A stretch of 37,500 nt of DNA from Prorocentrum cordatum (lineage: Eukaryota > Sar > Dinophyceae > Prorocentrales > Prorocentraceae). This document shows, piece after piece, positions 27,612 to 36,469 of the stretch. The stretch's first letter is position 1; each line of letters opens with the position of its first letter. The notes beneath the pieces were generated by a model. It was not told the origin of the DNA. It did not search any database and worked only from the letters and a program-made list of their open reading frames with translations. The position numbers and the translations under genes were made by a program. Location of the stretch: NCBI GenBank assembly GCA_963575745.1, contig CAUYUJ010011481.1, positions 316,498 through 353,997 on the forward strand. The letters run 5' to 3'.

Positions 27612-27690
27612 TCCTTTTCTCCCTTCGGCCGAGGCTTGCTGGCGCCACGGCGCGTCAGATGGCCCTGGGCTGCCCTACTGAAGGGGCCCC
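27612..27690 (+). repeat. Direct repeat TTCTCCCTTCGGCCGAGGCT, copy 1
   Basis: Runs from TTTTCTCCCTTCGGCCGAGG through GCTTGCTGGCG and CGGCGCGTCAGATGGCCC to GGGCTGCCCT; repeated at 27841-27917. Confidence 0.9.
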
Positions 27691-27840
27691 AGGACACACA
27701 AATAAATACATACAAAATTCAAAATATTCCACAGATTTTCATATATTATCTGGGTTTTTGTCTTCCCCCCCCACTTCCCATGTTTTCCCATATTTTCCTG
27801 GGGGATCGACGGTTAATTGTGCCTGTGTTTTATCCCCTCC

Positions 27841-27917
27841 TGATTTTCTCCCTTCGGCCGAGGCTTGCTGGCGTACACGGCGCGTCGGATGGCCCTGGGC
27901 TGCCCTGCGCGGGCCCG
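27841..27917 (+). repeat. Direct repeat TTCTCCCTTCGGCCGAGGCT, copy 2
   Basis: About 95% identical to 27612-27690. The 150 bp between the copies is AT-richer (CATATTATCTGGG, CCCATATTTTCC). A shorter echo (CTTCTCGGCCGAGGCTCGCC) occurs at 28166. Confidence 0.9.
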
Positions 27918-28017
27918 CCGGGCGCACCGCCCCGGCCGCCCGCGCGAGGCACGGTATACAGCCCAGGTGAGAGGAAGCACGGCCCGGGGGCCACCCGCGA
28001 CGGTGCCCAGCCAGGAC

Positions 28018-28112
28018 CTCCTCCTCCTCCTCCTTCCTCCTCCTCCTCCTCCTCCTCCTCAACCCTCCTCCTCAACCTTCCTCCTCCTCCTCCTCCTCCT
28101 CCTCCTCCTGCG
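28018..28112. repeat. (TCC)n tract
   Basis: TCC with CAACCCTCC interruptions. Confidence 0.95.
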
Positions 28113-28269
28113 GGGATGGACAAAGCCCCCTTTTGCAAAACGCGGTTCAGGACCTCCTCCTCCTCCTTCTCGGCCGAGGCTCGCCGCCGGTTCTTGGTGC
28201 CAATTCTGGTAGCACGACGACTGCGCACAGAGAGGAGAAGGGGCTCAGTGGGCCCTGGAAACGGCAAGG

Positions 28270-28460
28270 CCGTTTTTGTTACTGGTTCCGCTTTGCCGTT
28301 ATCTTGCTTGTTCCGACGCCGTTTTTTGCTGGTTCCGTCGCCGTTTTTTGACCGGTTCCGGCTCCGGTTCCAATCCTGGAGCCGTTTTTTGTTACCATTT
28401 CTGGTCGCCGATTGTTGCCGTTTCCATTTTCAAGGGACATGTTTTTGGAAACGGTGGAAA
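28270..28460. repeat. Degenerate GCCGTTTTTTGxTGGTTCCG repeat
   Basis: CCGTTTTTTG occurs at about 28320, 28343 and 28383, with GGTTCCG units between and diverged forms before and after. The period is about 20-24 bp. Confidence 0.75.
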
Positions 28461-28499
28461 AAACGGCCCTGCTGCTTCCGGGGCCCACAAAGGCCAGGA

Positions 28500-28960
28500 C
28501 ACGGCGGAGTCGTGGAACGCGTCCACGGTGCAGTCGTAGCTTCGCGGGCTGGCCAGGCGGAGCCTCCCCATCTCTCTTGCGCCGATTGCCCGTGGGGTTC
28601 GGCGGAAGGCGGCCCGACGGCATCGGGCCGGCGTCGATACTCCTGGGGTGCATGCTGCGGCACAGCTTCTGGCCGACCTGGCCGACGAGGGCGTCGAGGC
28701 CCTGCCGCTGCGGGTATAGTTCAGGGGCGCCGACTTCCCGAAGGCACCGGTGGCTTAGCCAGCGCTCTTCAGGAGCTCGGGGAAAAACTCACGCGGTCAC
28801 GCCTGGCTGGGCCTTGCGCATCCCCGTGCCGCTCAAGCCGTGCCTCGGAAGGTCGTCCTGCTGGGGGCGCACACACACTGTGCGGCCAGCATGAGCACGG
28901 GTGAGCATCACGCCCTCGCGGCCGCATTGGTCAAGGGACGGGGCGGCGATGCGTCCGTGG
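28500..28960. other. Coding-like island, strand unresolved
   Basis: Plus frames include HAAAQLLADLADEGVEALPL (about 28650-28720) and RKVVLLGAHTHCAASMSTG (about 28843). Minus frames include LDALVGQVGQKLCRSMHPRS. The window lacks repeats and is GC-rich like the other exon islands. No family could be named. Confidence 0.3.
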
Positions 28961-29004
28961 GGTGGGGTGGGAGGAAAGAGGCCCACCTCTCCCCAGCCCA
29001 TGTC

Positions 29005-29161
29005 TTACCAGCCTTGAACGTATCCCTATCCCTGAGATTGAAACGCCAAAAGGCGATGACATCTTAGGGACTCGCCCTCAAAACAGAAGGAAGTCCCTAA
29101 GGTTGGCATCGTGATGAGGAGGTGCCCAGCATAGGGATGGGGATATGTTCCAGGCTGGTAA
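29005..29161. mobile_element. MITE family 3 (TTACCAGCC ends), copy 2, 5-bp target duplication
   Basis: Opposite orientation to copy 1. TTACCAGCCTTGAAC at the left; TTACCAGCCTGGAACATATC reading inward from the right; both followed by a TATCCC-type block. ATGTC flanks it at 29000-29004 and 29162-29166. Confidence 0.9.
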
Positions 29162-29344
29162 ATGTCGTCAGCCATTATTCACACGATGTTTGGCCGAGGA
29201 GCCGACTCACAAACAGCATGCAACGACGGCAGCGCGCAGCATGCCAACGGCGCAGTGAAGGGCTCCCAGCTGCCGTCGGGCGCACAGAATCAGGCGAGTG
29301 GCCGCCCACACACGTGAACGCCACGCATGACGTTTGAGATGAAC

Positions 29345-29366
29345 CTTGAGCCAAACTGGCTACGGA
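29345..29366 (-). other. Dinoflagellate spliced-leader sequence (relic)
   Basis: Read on the minus strand the 22 bases match the conserved dinoflagellate spliced leader at 21 positions. The first ten are TCCGTAGCCA and the last eleven TTTGGCTCAAG. The single change is a G at position 11, inside the ATTTTGG Sm-type site. GTTCATC follows, so a GT stands where the SL RNA intron would begin. This is either a mutated SL RNA gene or the 5' end of a retroposed trans-spliced mRNA. No downstream gene was recognised. Confidence 0.8.
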
Positions 29367-29626
29367 AAACGGATATGGAAAGATTTGGCAACAAACATCC
29401 CGTCGATGTTGGTGGCCAGCGGGGTCCCGGGTTCCCGGGTTCCTGGGTTCCTGGTCGATCTCCTTATCGATCTCTTTATCGATCCCACGATTCATTACCG
29501 ATCTCATGATCTGTCACACCATACATCTCACTCCATCGATCTCATCAAACCATGCACTGTTTGCGCTTTTTCCAAATGTAATCGATCACTACTCCTCCAC
29601 CTCCTCGTCCCGCTCCTCCCCGGCTT

Positions 29627-29760
29627 TGCGGCGAGCGGGGGATGGGAAGTGATCAGGAGCAGGCCTCCTCAGAAGCTCCGGAAGTCCCCGGGCCTTCCGA
29701 GAAGCTCTTCGCCTGTCTTCGGGGAAGGCCCAAACAGCTTCTCAGGAGGCCGGGGGACAT
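29627..29760. repeat. Half copy of the GGCGGCGAGCGAG foldback family
   Basis: TGCGGCGAGCGGGGGATGGG, then GGAAGTCCCCGGGCCTTC, then TTCGGGGAAGGC aligns with the reverse strand of 23929-24123. The far TIR is missing. Confidence 0.65.
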
Positions 29761-29906
29761 GTTGCAATCCTCATATATTTGTTCGTGTCCCAAGTTCCCC
29801 CCGATGACAAAATCTGCACCCCTTGGGGGGGCGCGGTGAATGATTGGGTTTTGTTGGGTTCCCCCTCCTCGCGCGGATCTCCACAATTTACCATATGCAC
29901 CTTCCG

Positions 29907-30036
29907 AGAAGAGGAGGAGGAGGAGGAGGAGGAGGAGGAGGAGGAGGAGGGATGATGATGATGATGAGGAGGAGGAGGAGGAGGAGGAGGAGGAGGAGGA
30001 GGAGGAGGAGGAGGAGGAGGAGGAGGAGGAGGAGGA
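29907..30036. repeat. (GGA)n tract with (GAT)n insert
   Basis: GGA units interrupted at 29950-29966 by GATGATGATGATGATG. Confidence 0.95.
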
Positions 30037-30439
30037 GCCTTCCTGCATTCGGTGCCTCGCTCTTCTCGCGTCCGCTGCCCGTCGTCTCTCCCATCCCCTC
30101 TCCGCGGGCTGGCCGCTGGCGCCGGCTCCTCTGCTGCGATGCTCGGATGTGTTCCGGGGCGGCTTTGCGAGCACATCGTCTTCGGCACCGCCTGATTCCG
30201 GGGCCCTGCCCCCTCCTGGCCTTGACGTGAGGCCCCTCCTTCTGCCCCCCCCCCTCTCTGCTAACTCAAGCTGTGCGCGGCCCGCTCAGCTTCGACCGGC
30301 AAGAGGTGCGCTCTCGACCCGCGGATCAGAAAAGTGCTCCGGGGCGGAACTTTGGGGGGGGACCACGAGCGTGCGCTGTCGGACGGGGGTCTTCGATCGC
30401 ACGTGAGCCCCCCTTTCGGGGTCCGGCAGCCCGCGCCTG

Positions 30440-30503
30440 CCCTCCTCCTCCTCCTCCTCCTCCTCCTCCTCCTCCTCCTCCTCCTCCTCCTCCTCCTCCT
30501 CCT
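30440..30503. repeat. (TCC)n tract
   Basis: About 21 TCC units directly next to the exon-like stretch 30505-30625 (on the minus strand, GGA begins where that stretch ends). Confidence 0.95.
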
Positions 30504-30504
30504 G

Positions 30505-30625
30505 GCTCGCCGCCGACGGGCGCCTGGCTGAGCTCGGGGCACGACCACACGGCGACGTTGAGCAGCACGTCGTGCGAGGGCGCGCAGCTCGCGGGGGGGC
30601 CGCTCGCCGCCAGGCAGCCGCCGCC
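30505..30625 (-). CDS. Candidate exon ending in a GGA tract
   Basis: The minus frame reads CLAASGPPASCAPSHDV, then LLNVAVWSCPELSQAPVGGE, and then runs straight into GGA repeats as polyglycine. If the GAG that starts the tract is a GA donor, the tract is the start of the intron. Otherwise the protein carries a Gly tract. Unknown function. Confidence 0.35.
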
Positions 30626-30711
30626 CAGCCTGCGGCGCCGGGCGGGGCGCGCGTGGGGCAGGCCGCGGCGCGGAGCGCCCAGGGGCGCCAGGGGATCGAG
30701 GATCGAGAGAG

Positions 30712-30802
30712 AAGGAGAAGGAGGAGGAGGAGGAGCTGGAGGAGGAGGAGGAGGAGGAACGACGAGGAGGAGGAGGAGGAGGAACGACGAGGAGGAGGAG
30801 GA
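30712..30802. repeat. (GGA)n tract with ACGA interruptions
   Basis: GGAGGAGGAACGACGAGG units; opposite orientation to the TCC tract at 30440-30503. Confidence 0.9.
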
Positions 30803-30903
30803 TGCAGGCGCAGCGTAGAGAGCTGCAGCGAGTCGCAGGCACGCCGAGGCAAGGCACGAAGCCGCACCTCATAGGCAAGGCGCAAACCACTCGTCTAACG
30901 GGT

Positions 30904-31075
30904 GCAGTCGGCCCGTAGGAGTAGGGACGCACGAGACGGATGCAGGGGTCTTGAGGGCCGTGTCGGCACCTGGCGGGCAGGGCGCGGCCAGCAAAAGCGG
31001 CCAAGGATGGGCCGGAGGGGAAGGATCAGGGCAAACCTGGGAAAAATGCTCATCCTTGCTGTGCGGGTTGACTGT
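30904..31075. repeat. Dispersed repeat of 175 bp (GCAGTCGGCCCG family), copy 2
   Basis: Partner of 20766-20940. It ends eight bases before MITE family 1 copy 5; copy 1 likewise lies in a cluster with that family. Confidence 0.8.
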
Positions 31076-31082
31076 CATCTTA

Positions 31083-31240
31083 GGTCGGGCATGTCCTCCT
31101 ACAGGCGGACCTTGGACGAACAATGTACAGAATAATCGAACACTATCCAAACACAGCTGACAAAAATACGGGAGATCGTTCCCGCACTGTTTTTGACTAT
31201 TCTGGAATATCTCCCCCCCGTAGAGGGACATGCTTGGCTC
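31083..31240. mobile_element. MITE family 1, copy 5
   Basis: Left end GGTCGGGCATGTCCTCCTAC, right end reading inward AGCCAAGCATGTCCCTCTAC. The core is GATCGTTCCCGCACTGTTTT. No target duplication visible. Confidence 0.8.
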
Positions 31241-31254
31241 AAGTACAACGACGA

Positions 31255-31610
31255 GCCCAACGAGGCGGGGTGGCGCGAGGGCCGCGAGGTCCGCGCCCGC
31301 GCGCTGCCGCACGCGGGTCGCGCGCCCCGTGGGCGAGAGGCGTGGGCGCAGGCGCACAGGCGTGCGGCGCGCTGCGACGACGGTGTGTGCGCGGCGTCCG
31401 CGAGCACGCAGTCGTCGTCGGGTCCTCTGCGCGAGAGGGGTGGGCTTCTGAGAGGGCGGAGGAGCTCTTCCGAGGCAGGCGCCGTCTGATCAGCCTCTCG
31501 GAAGGGACCCTGGCGGCTTCCGAGATGCCCTGTCGAGAATCCCAGGACGTCGATGGTCTTGAAACCGCTTTGTTTCATCGTTTCAAAAATCGGCGTTCTT
31601 GTTGGTAATC
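31255..31610 (+). CDS. Possible exon(s), weak
   Basis: The plus frame reads GWASERAEELFRGRRRL then SEGTLAASEMPCRESQDVDG before a stop at 31606. The upstream part is Arg/Ala-rich from GC-rich DNA. No domain recognised. This is one of the few plus-strand candidates, so treat it with caution. Confidence 0.25.
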
Positions 31611-31860
31611 GGGCAATGTTTTCTTCGTTTTGGAATTTCCCTCTTGCCACTTTCTGTTAGATTGTTCGACAAAATTATTTAATTCATGTGTTATGCAATG
31701 TTGACTGCTGTATGTTTTTCGTTGGCATATTTTTCTGTTTTGGGTTGCCGTGTTCCGCTCGCGTTGGTTGTTATGAGTGTTGGCTGGCGTTTTTTGTTTG
31801 GGGGGGTCGACCGCAACGCGAAAAGCTGAAAACGGAGTGAAAAAACGACGCCCCAAGCGC
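31610..31860. other. T-rich stretch, no gene
   Basis: AT-rich, with TTTCTGTT and TTTTTCGTTGG-like runs. No gene or clear repeat seen. Confidence 0.5.
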
Positions 31861-31899
31861 GTTCAAGAACAACTGAATCCTAGACGCCAGGAGGGCGCT

Positions 31900-32390
31900 T
31901 CTCCGACGCCCCCCCTGTCATGCCAGGAGCGCCGCGGCCTTGCTCAGAACCCCCCGCCCCCTGGGCCACCCAGCCCGCGGCGGCCAGGATGCCCCTCCAC
32001 CGCGACGCACGGCTCCTCGTGCACGAAGGTCGCCCGTGCGGGGGGGGGGGGGAAGGGGGCGCTGGATGTGGGCCTGGACTCGATGGCGAGCGACTGGACC
32101 TGGCCCTCGACGGCGGTGTGTCGTGGTGCCCCCCCCCGCGCGCGCCCCCCCCCGCAGCCTCGCCGCCTGGGAGGTGCCCCCCCCCCGCGCTCTGCCCCGC
32201 TTCCGCGGCCGCTCTCCCTCTCCTCCTGCTCTCCCTCCCCTCTCCCGCGTGCGGGCCACCCAGTCGCGACCGCCGTGGCCCCGGCCTCGCCCCGACGCGC
32301 GGGCGGCTTCTGCCGCTGCCGCGCCGCGACGTCGGAGGCAGCTGCCCCCCGCGCGGTGCGCCGCGCGGAAGCAAAACGGGGCCAGGATCG
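31900..32390. other. GC-rich island, no gene resolved
   Basis: Long C and G runs (32040-32052, 32131-32150, 32178-32190). All frames on both strands are partly open and rich in Pro/Arg/Ala, so coding sense cannot be judged. Confidence 0.35.
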
Positions 32391-32400
32391 AGATGAATCG

Positions 32401-32449
32401 CTCCAGAGCGTTCCGGAGCGCTCTCAGAGCGTTCCGGAACGCTCTGGAG
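32401..32449. repeat. Near-perfect palindrome, GAGCGTTCCGGAACGCTC type
   Basis: CTCCAGAGCGTTCCGGA (32401-32417) is exactly inverted at 32433-32449. The spacer itself contains GCTCTCAGAGC. A related palindrome, GGAACGCTCT-G-AGAGCGTTCC, lies at 19508-19528. Confidence 0.9.
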
Positions 32450-32701
32450 CGGCCGCGGCGCCCAATACATCCTCCAAACCCGCCGATTCTCAGAGATTTC
32501 GAGTTATCCCGATCCGATGTTGTCCCGATCATCGCGTCGTTTTAGCGGAGGCGGGGGGGGCGGAAGCGGCCCCTCGCGCCGAGACCAAACTATTGCCCTG
32601 GCCTGCTCGACCTGCCGTCTCCCAGCCCATCCGAGGCAGCCGGCCCCACCGGCCGCCACCCAGCCAACCCCAACGCCCACCGACACAACCAGCCGCCCCA
32701 C

Positions 32702-32788
32702 CACCTCCTCCTCCTCCTCCTCCTCCTCCTCCTCCTGACTCCTCCTCCTCCTGACTCCTCCTCCTCCTCCTCGGAGGAGGAGGAGGCT
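32702..32788. repeat. (TCC)n tract that switches to (GGA)n
   Basis: TCC with CTGACTCC interruptions, then CCTCCTCCTCC-TC-GGAGGAGGAGG, a hairpin-forming junction at about 32762-32786. Confidence 0.9.
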
Positions 32789-32789
32789 C

Positions 32790-32945
32790 TTTGGGCCGCG
32801 GCCGCCCCGCCACAGGGCAAGCCTCCAACCAGCCACCTGGCCCATCCAATCACCCCGCCACCCAGCCAGCTCGTCGACCATCCAGCCCAATCGTCCACCC
32901 CGTCTCCCCGCCAACCCGCCCATCCCCGCCGCCTGCCCTCCGTCA
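32790..32945. repeat. Degenerate CCAxCCAGCC repeat
   Basis: CCACCCAGCCAGC, CCATCCAGCCC, CCAACCCGCCC-like units, also before the TCC tract (32620-32700). Confidence 0.6.
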
Positions 32946-33148
32946 CCGCCACAGGGTGGGGAACATGATTCTCACCAGCGACAACTCAAACAAAAACCGC
33001 CCGGGGTGCAAGACGGAGGGGGGAGGGCAAATTGCACCGTACCGTGGGAGACCAGGCTTCGCGCCGCGGTATGTCCAGCACAGTTTTGGGCCTCAAGTGC
33101 GACACTGCCATCATTGTTTTGATCTTCGCCGAACCCCCTTCCTCAACG

Positions 33149-33447
33149 GGAAGTCACCCACCCTCGAAACTGTCATCACTTTTGAGGCCCATCGCTGGGC
33201 TTCTTAAAAGGCCCCTGGAACGGTCACTGGAAGGCACATCGCATCGCAACATCTGGGACTGCACCCTGGAGCGGATCCGTCAGGGCGCCGCCGGATGTCC
33301 TAGGGGGATCTCCTGGGGCAGGAGCCTGGGCAGCCGCAGGAGGCCCCAGGAAGGCTCCCATCCTCGAAACCGTCGTCGCCTTTGGGGCCCCTCGCGGGGC
33401 CTCTCGGAAGGCCCCCGAGAACGGCCCGGGGAAGCCAAATCGCACAG
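33149..33447. repeat. Diverged duplication, period about 201 bp
   Basis: 33149-33245 and 33350-33447 align: CCTCGAAACYGTC, then TTTGRGGCCC-TCGC-GGGC-TCT, then GGCCCC-GGAACGG. The copies are about 70-75% identical by eye. Confidence 0.7.
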
Positions 33448-33489
33448 CAGCGCTTCGCGGGCCGCTCCCTGAAGCGGGCTCTCTCGGTT

Positions 33490-33835
33490 GACGCTCGACA
33501 GCCAAGGAGGCCCCAGGGGGGGGCCCCAGGAAACTGGAGAAAGCTCAGGAGGTCTCGGGAGGCCCTAGGAAGCCCCGCGAGGCCCCAGGGTGCCCCAGGA
33601 GGCCGCGCGAAATCCCAGGAGGCCCCAGGAGATCCCGGAAGGCCCCGTGAAGACCGAGACCGCGCCACCCGACAGGTCCCGGGAGGTGCGATGAGGCCCC
33701 AGGGAGCCCAGGGAGGCCACAGGAAGCACCACGAGGCCCCAGAAGGCTCCAGGAGGCCGCATAAGGCTTCAGGAGGCGCCTGGAAGCCCCAGAGAGCCCA
33801 AGGAGGTCCCGTGGTACATCGCGTGGGAGGGAGGG
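33490..33835. repeat. AGGAGGCCCC minisatellite island 4
   Basis: Units AGGAGGCCCCAGG, GGAAGCCCC and AGGAGGTCCC with period 9-15. Composition and polarity as in the GAGGCCCC islands. Confidence 0.8.
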
Positions 33836-33889
33836 AGGGAACGGGGGGAGGAGGAGGAGCAGGAAAAGGAGGAGGAAAACAACGACTGT

Positions 33890-34355
33890 AATAATAGACA
33901 GATAGGTAAAACTGGTCATCTGGACACACATCAGAATAACACTAAGACAACTACTCTTCATATTAGCAACAAGAAGACTACGATTAAACGAATAATGCGA
34001 AACACGACAAATCGACTAATACTAGCATGCGAAACATTAACTAAGACTAGTATCGCGACGGATAAAAAAAATCACCTTCGTAAGGCGAATCGTATTACAA
34101 GAAGGCGACGCGTACGAATAGACATGAAGGGTGGCACTGACACAAATAATAGTCAATGAAAAACCATCCGTACGGGCAGGGGTACTTGAACTACAAGTGT
34201 TGTAAAACAACAAAAAAAAGAATGGGAGCAATAGTATGCCGCCGGTCAAAACGAACCACCCAACCAGTCCTTCAGGTCGTGGTGATTTACCGGGCATCCT
34301 CGTCCTACCCACTGGAAGCCGGCGGTAAACCATCAACCTTGGTTACCACCGAGAA
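33890..34355. other. AT-richer stretch, no gene
   Basis: Clear drop in GC relative to the rest of the window. Many ACTAA/TAATAC motifs. No gene, RNA or tandem repeat recognised. Confidence 0.5.
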
Positions 34356-34358
34356 CTC

Positions 34359-34500
34359 GTAGAGCTACCTTGCAATACATGTACACATATACATATATAT
34401 ACATACATATATATATATATAAATACATATATATACGTAGAGCTACCTTGCAATACATGTGTATGTATGTATATATGTATATATATGTGTGTATGCGTGA
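34359..34500. repeat. (TA)n/(CATA)n microsatellite with a 24-bp direct repeat
   Basis: GTAGAGCTACCTTGCAATAC at 34359 and 34436, each leading into ATGT and a TATA/CATA run. Period 77 bp. Confidence 0.9.
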
Positions 34501-34741
34501 CATGCGACCGCGACAATCTCGCTTTCAGCGCGCGCCAGCGTGTGCGGTTCCACAACGACATGCTTGACAGGTCCATGTTTTGTCTTCAGCATGAGTTCGA
34601 TTGAAACAAACACCCACGCAATTCACGTACACGACAGAAGCTGAGCATACGTTTCCAAAATATTTAGATCTTGAAAAGACTCTCGTCACGTGTGGGGCAT
34701 GCGAGCGTGGTAGCTGTTTGTACAACAAAAAAGCTGTGTCG

Positions 34742-35695
34742 GTCGCAGCTTTGGTAGCAGACCGATCTCAGACGTCTCGATACTGCAGACTAGTACCCTT
34801 GATCATTTTCATTCGGACAGCTCAAATCAAGTAGAGAAAACCCACACCGCCTATCAAAACTTTGAAGCGCGCAGAGTTTTTTAGTCGCAGCTCTGGTCGC
34901 AGACCGATATCAGCCGTCTAAATGCTTAAGACTTGCGCTTCTCAACATTTCCTGTCGGTTGATGTATATATGAGCTCCGTAGCTAGCCTACAGCTCGAAT
35001 TGGGTACAGAAAACAAACATCATCTCTCCCAACAAATTGCAGAGTACAAGTTGCGTTTCAGTTGAACATCTGGTCGCATACCAATATCAGAAGTCTCGAT
35101 ACTGTAAGCGAATGTCACCGATTATTTCCAGTTGAACGGTGTGCTTCACAGCGCCCTAGCTTGCTACAGCACGAACTAAGTAGAGAAAACAAACACCGTC
35201 TCTCATAAATGAAAGAGTGCGAATAGTTATTTGATCGCAACTCTGGTGGCAGACCGATCGCAGGCGTCTAGATACTGTAGACTGGTGCTCCTCAGCGTTT
35301 CCTGTCGATCGGTGTGCATCTCAGCTCCGTAGCTGGCCTACAGCTCGCATTTAATTGAGGAAACGCGCACCATCTCTCGAAACCCATTTACAGTGCGGAT
35401 AGGTTTTCGGTCGCAGCTCTGGTTGCAGGCCGATTTCAGACGTCTCGATACTCTGGGCGAGTGTCGGTTTGCTTCCCAGCTCCGTAGCCAGCCTACAGCT
35501 CGAATCAAGCGGAGAAACACAACATCATCTCTTAAACAATTGCAGAGTACGACGATTGTTTGGTCCAATCTCTGGAAGCAGACCGATCTCAGCCGTCTAG
35601 ATACTTTCGACTAGCGCTCCTGACCGTTTCCTGTCGATTGCTCTGCCTAACAGCTCTGTAGCTCACCTGCAGCTCGAGATCAGTTAAGGAAACCG
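34742..35695. repeat. Diverged tandem satellite, about 175-bp unit, six units
   Basis: The landmark GCAGACCGAT (or variant) lies at 34757, 34899, 35075, 35249, 35425 and 35578. Spacings are 142, 176, 174, 176 and 153; the short ones reflect deletions. The unit contains GTCGCAGCTCTGGT, TCAGCCGTCTAGATACT, TTTCCTGTCGATTG, CAGCTCCGTAGC, GCCTACAGCTCGAAT and GAGAAAACAAACACCATC. Divergence between units suggests an old array. It has no long open frame. Confidence 0.9.
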
Positions 35696-35699
35696 AGAG

Positions 35700-36170
35700 C
35701 ACCTGCCAAGGTGACACTCAACACCAGATCCCGCCTGAATGCTTTTGGATAGTAGTATCCACCCGGTCGACCTGATAGCAAGATGGCGAGCGGGAGTAAG
35801 ATCGAAGATGGGGGAAAATACTAGACCTCTGACGTATTTTTAAGTTTCGAGGACATGATTTTTGACAGACCAAGAAACACATGACTGCCGTCGGGATTTT
35901 TCGAGCCAACTAGCCAGCCAGCACGTTCGAATTACTCTTAAGCTTCGCCGCTGCGCCCTTGGGGAAGCTCTACGAGTCACTTCTTCCATTTCGGGGAGGG
36001 CTTTATCACTGCTCCACACAAAGTGTACACCCCCTCACCAATGTGATTGGCAACCAACCAGGAGCAATGCCGACCACCATCAACCCCCACCAGCCCGGAC
36101 AAAAAACAAAACAAAACACACTCTGCCTCCAAGGGGGTAGTATGCGCAGCCAGCCCGATGCGGCTGCCCA
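35700..36170. other. No gene recognised
   Basis: Mixed, low-repeat sequence after the satellite. Short open frames without features. Confidence 0.4.
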
Positions 36171-36173
36171 CGC

Positions 36174-36271
36174 CACCCCTGTCAAAAAAACAAAGTACAT
36201 TTTGGGGCAAAATCTTGAATCATGTCCGTGAAGCCTGCGAGCACTTTGTACGGTTTGTTGACAGGGACGGC
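36174..36271. repeat. Short inverted repeat CCCTGTCAA, possible small MITE
   Basis: CCCCTGTCAAAAAAACAAAG at 36176 and, reading inward from 36271, CGTCCCTGTCAACAAACCG. Related pieces lie at 36314 (CCTGTCAAAAAC) and 37224 (inverted GGTTTTTGATAGGGACGG). Confidence 0.4.
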
Positions 36272-36436
36272 GGGGGTGTCAGCATATTGCATGCTATGCG
36301 CAGGGCCATCAGACCTGTCAAAAACAGTGCCACATGCACCTCGCTGCTAAATCCGCCGACCCCTTGGGGTCACGGCGTGTGAAATGCTTCTCCCTCCCCC
36401 AAACCCCTCCCACGGGAGCCCCGTCCGGCCAACTTG

Positions 36437-36457
36437 GAGGGGGGGGGGGGGGGGGCA
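36437..36457. repeat. Homopolymer G run
   Basis: An uninterrupted G run of roughly 18 bases; its length is likely to vary or be misassembled. Confidence 0.9.
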
Positions 36458-36469
36458 AAGGTGCCGGCC

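Noticed and set aside
31226-31241. TTGGCTCAAG resembling the spliced-leader 3' end on the plus strand
   Set aside because: These bases are the terminal inverted repeat of MITE family 1 copy 5 (AGCCAAGCATGTCC reversed). The upstream bases do not match the leader.
35478-35506. TCCGTAGCCAGCCTACAGCTC resembling the start of the spliced leader
   Set aside because: Only the first ten bases agree. The same place in the other satellite units reads CTCCGTAGCTAGCC, so it is satellite variation.
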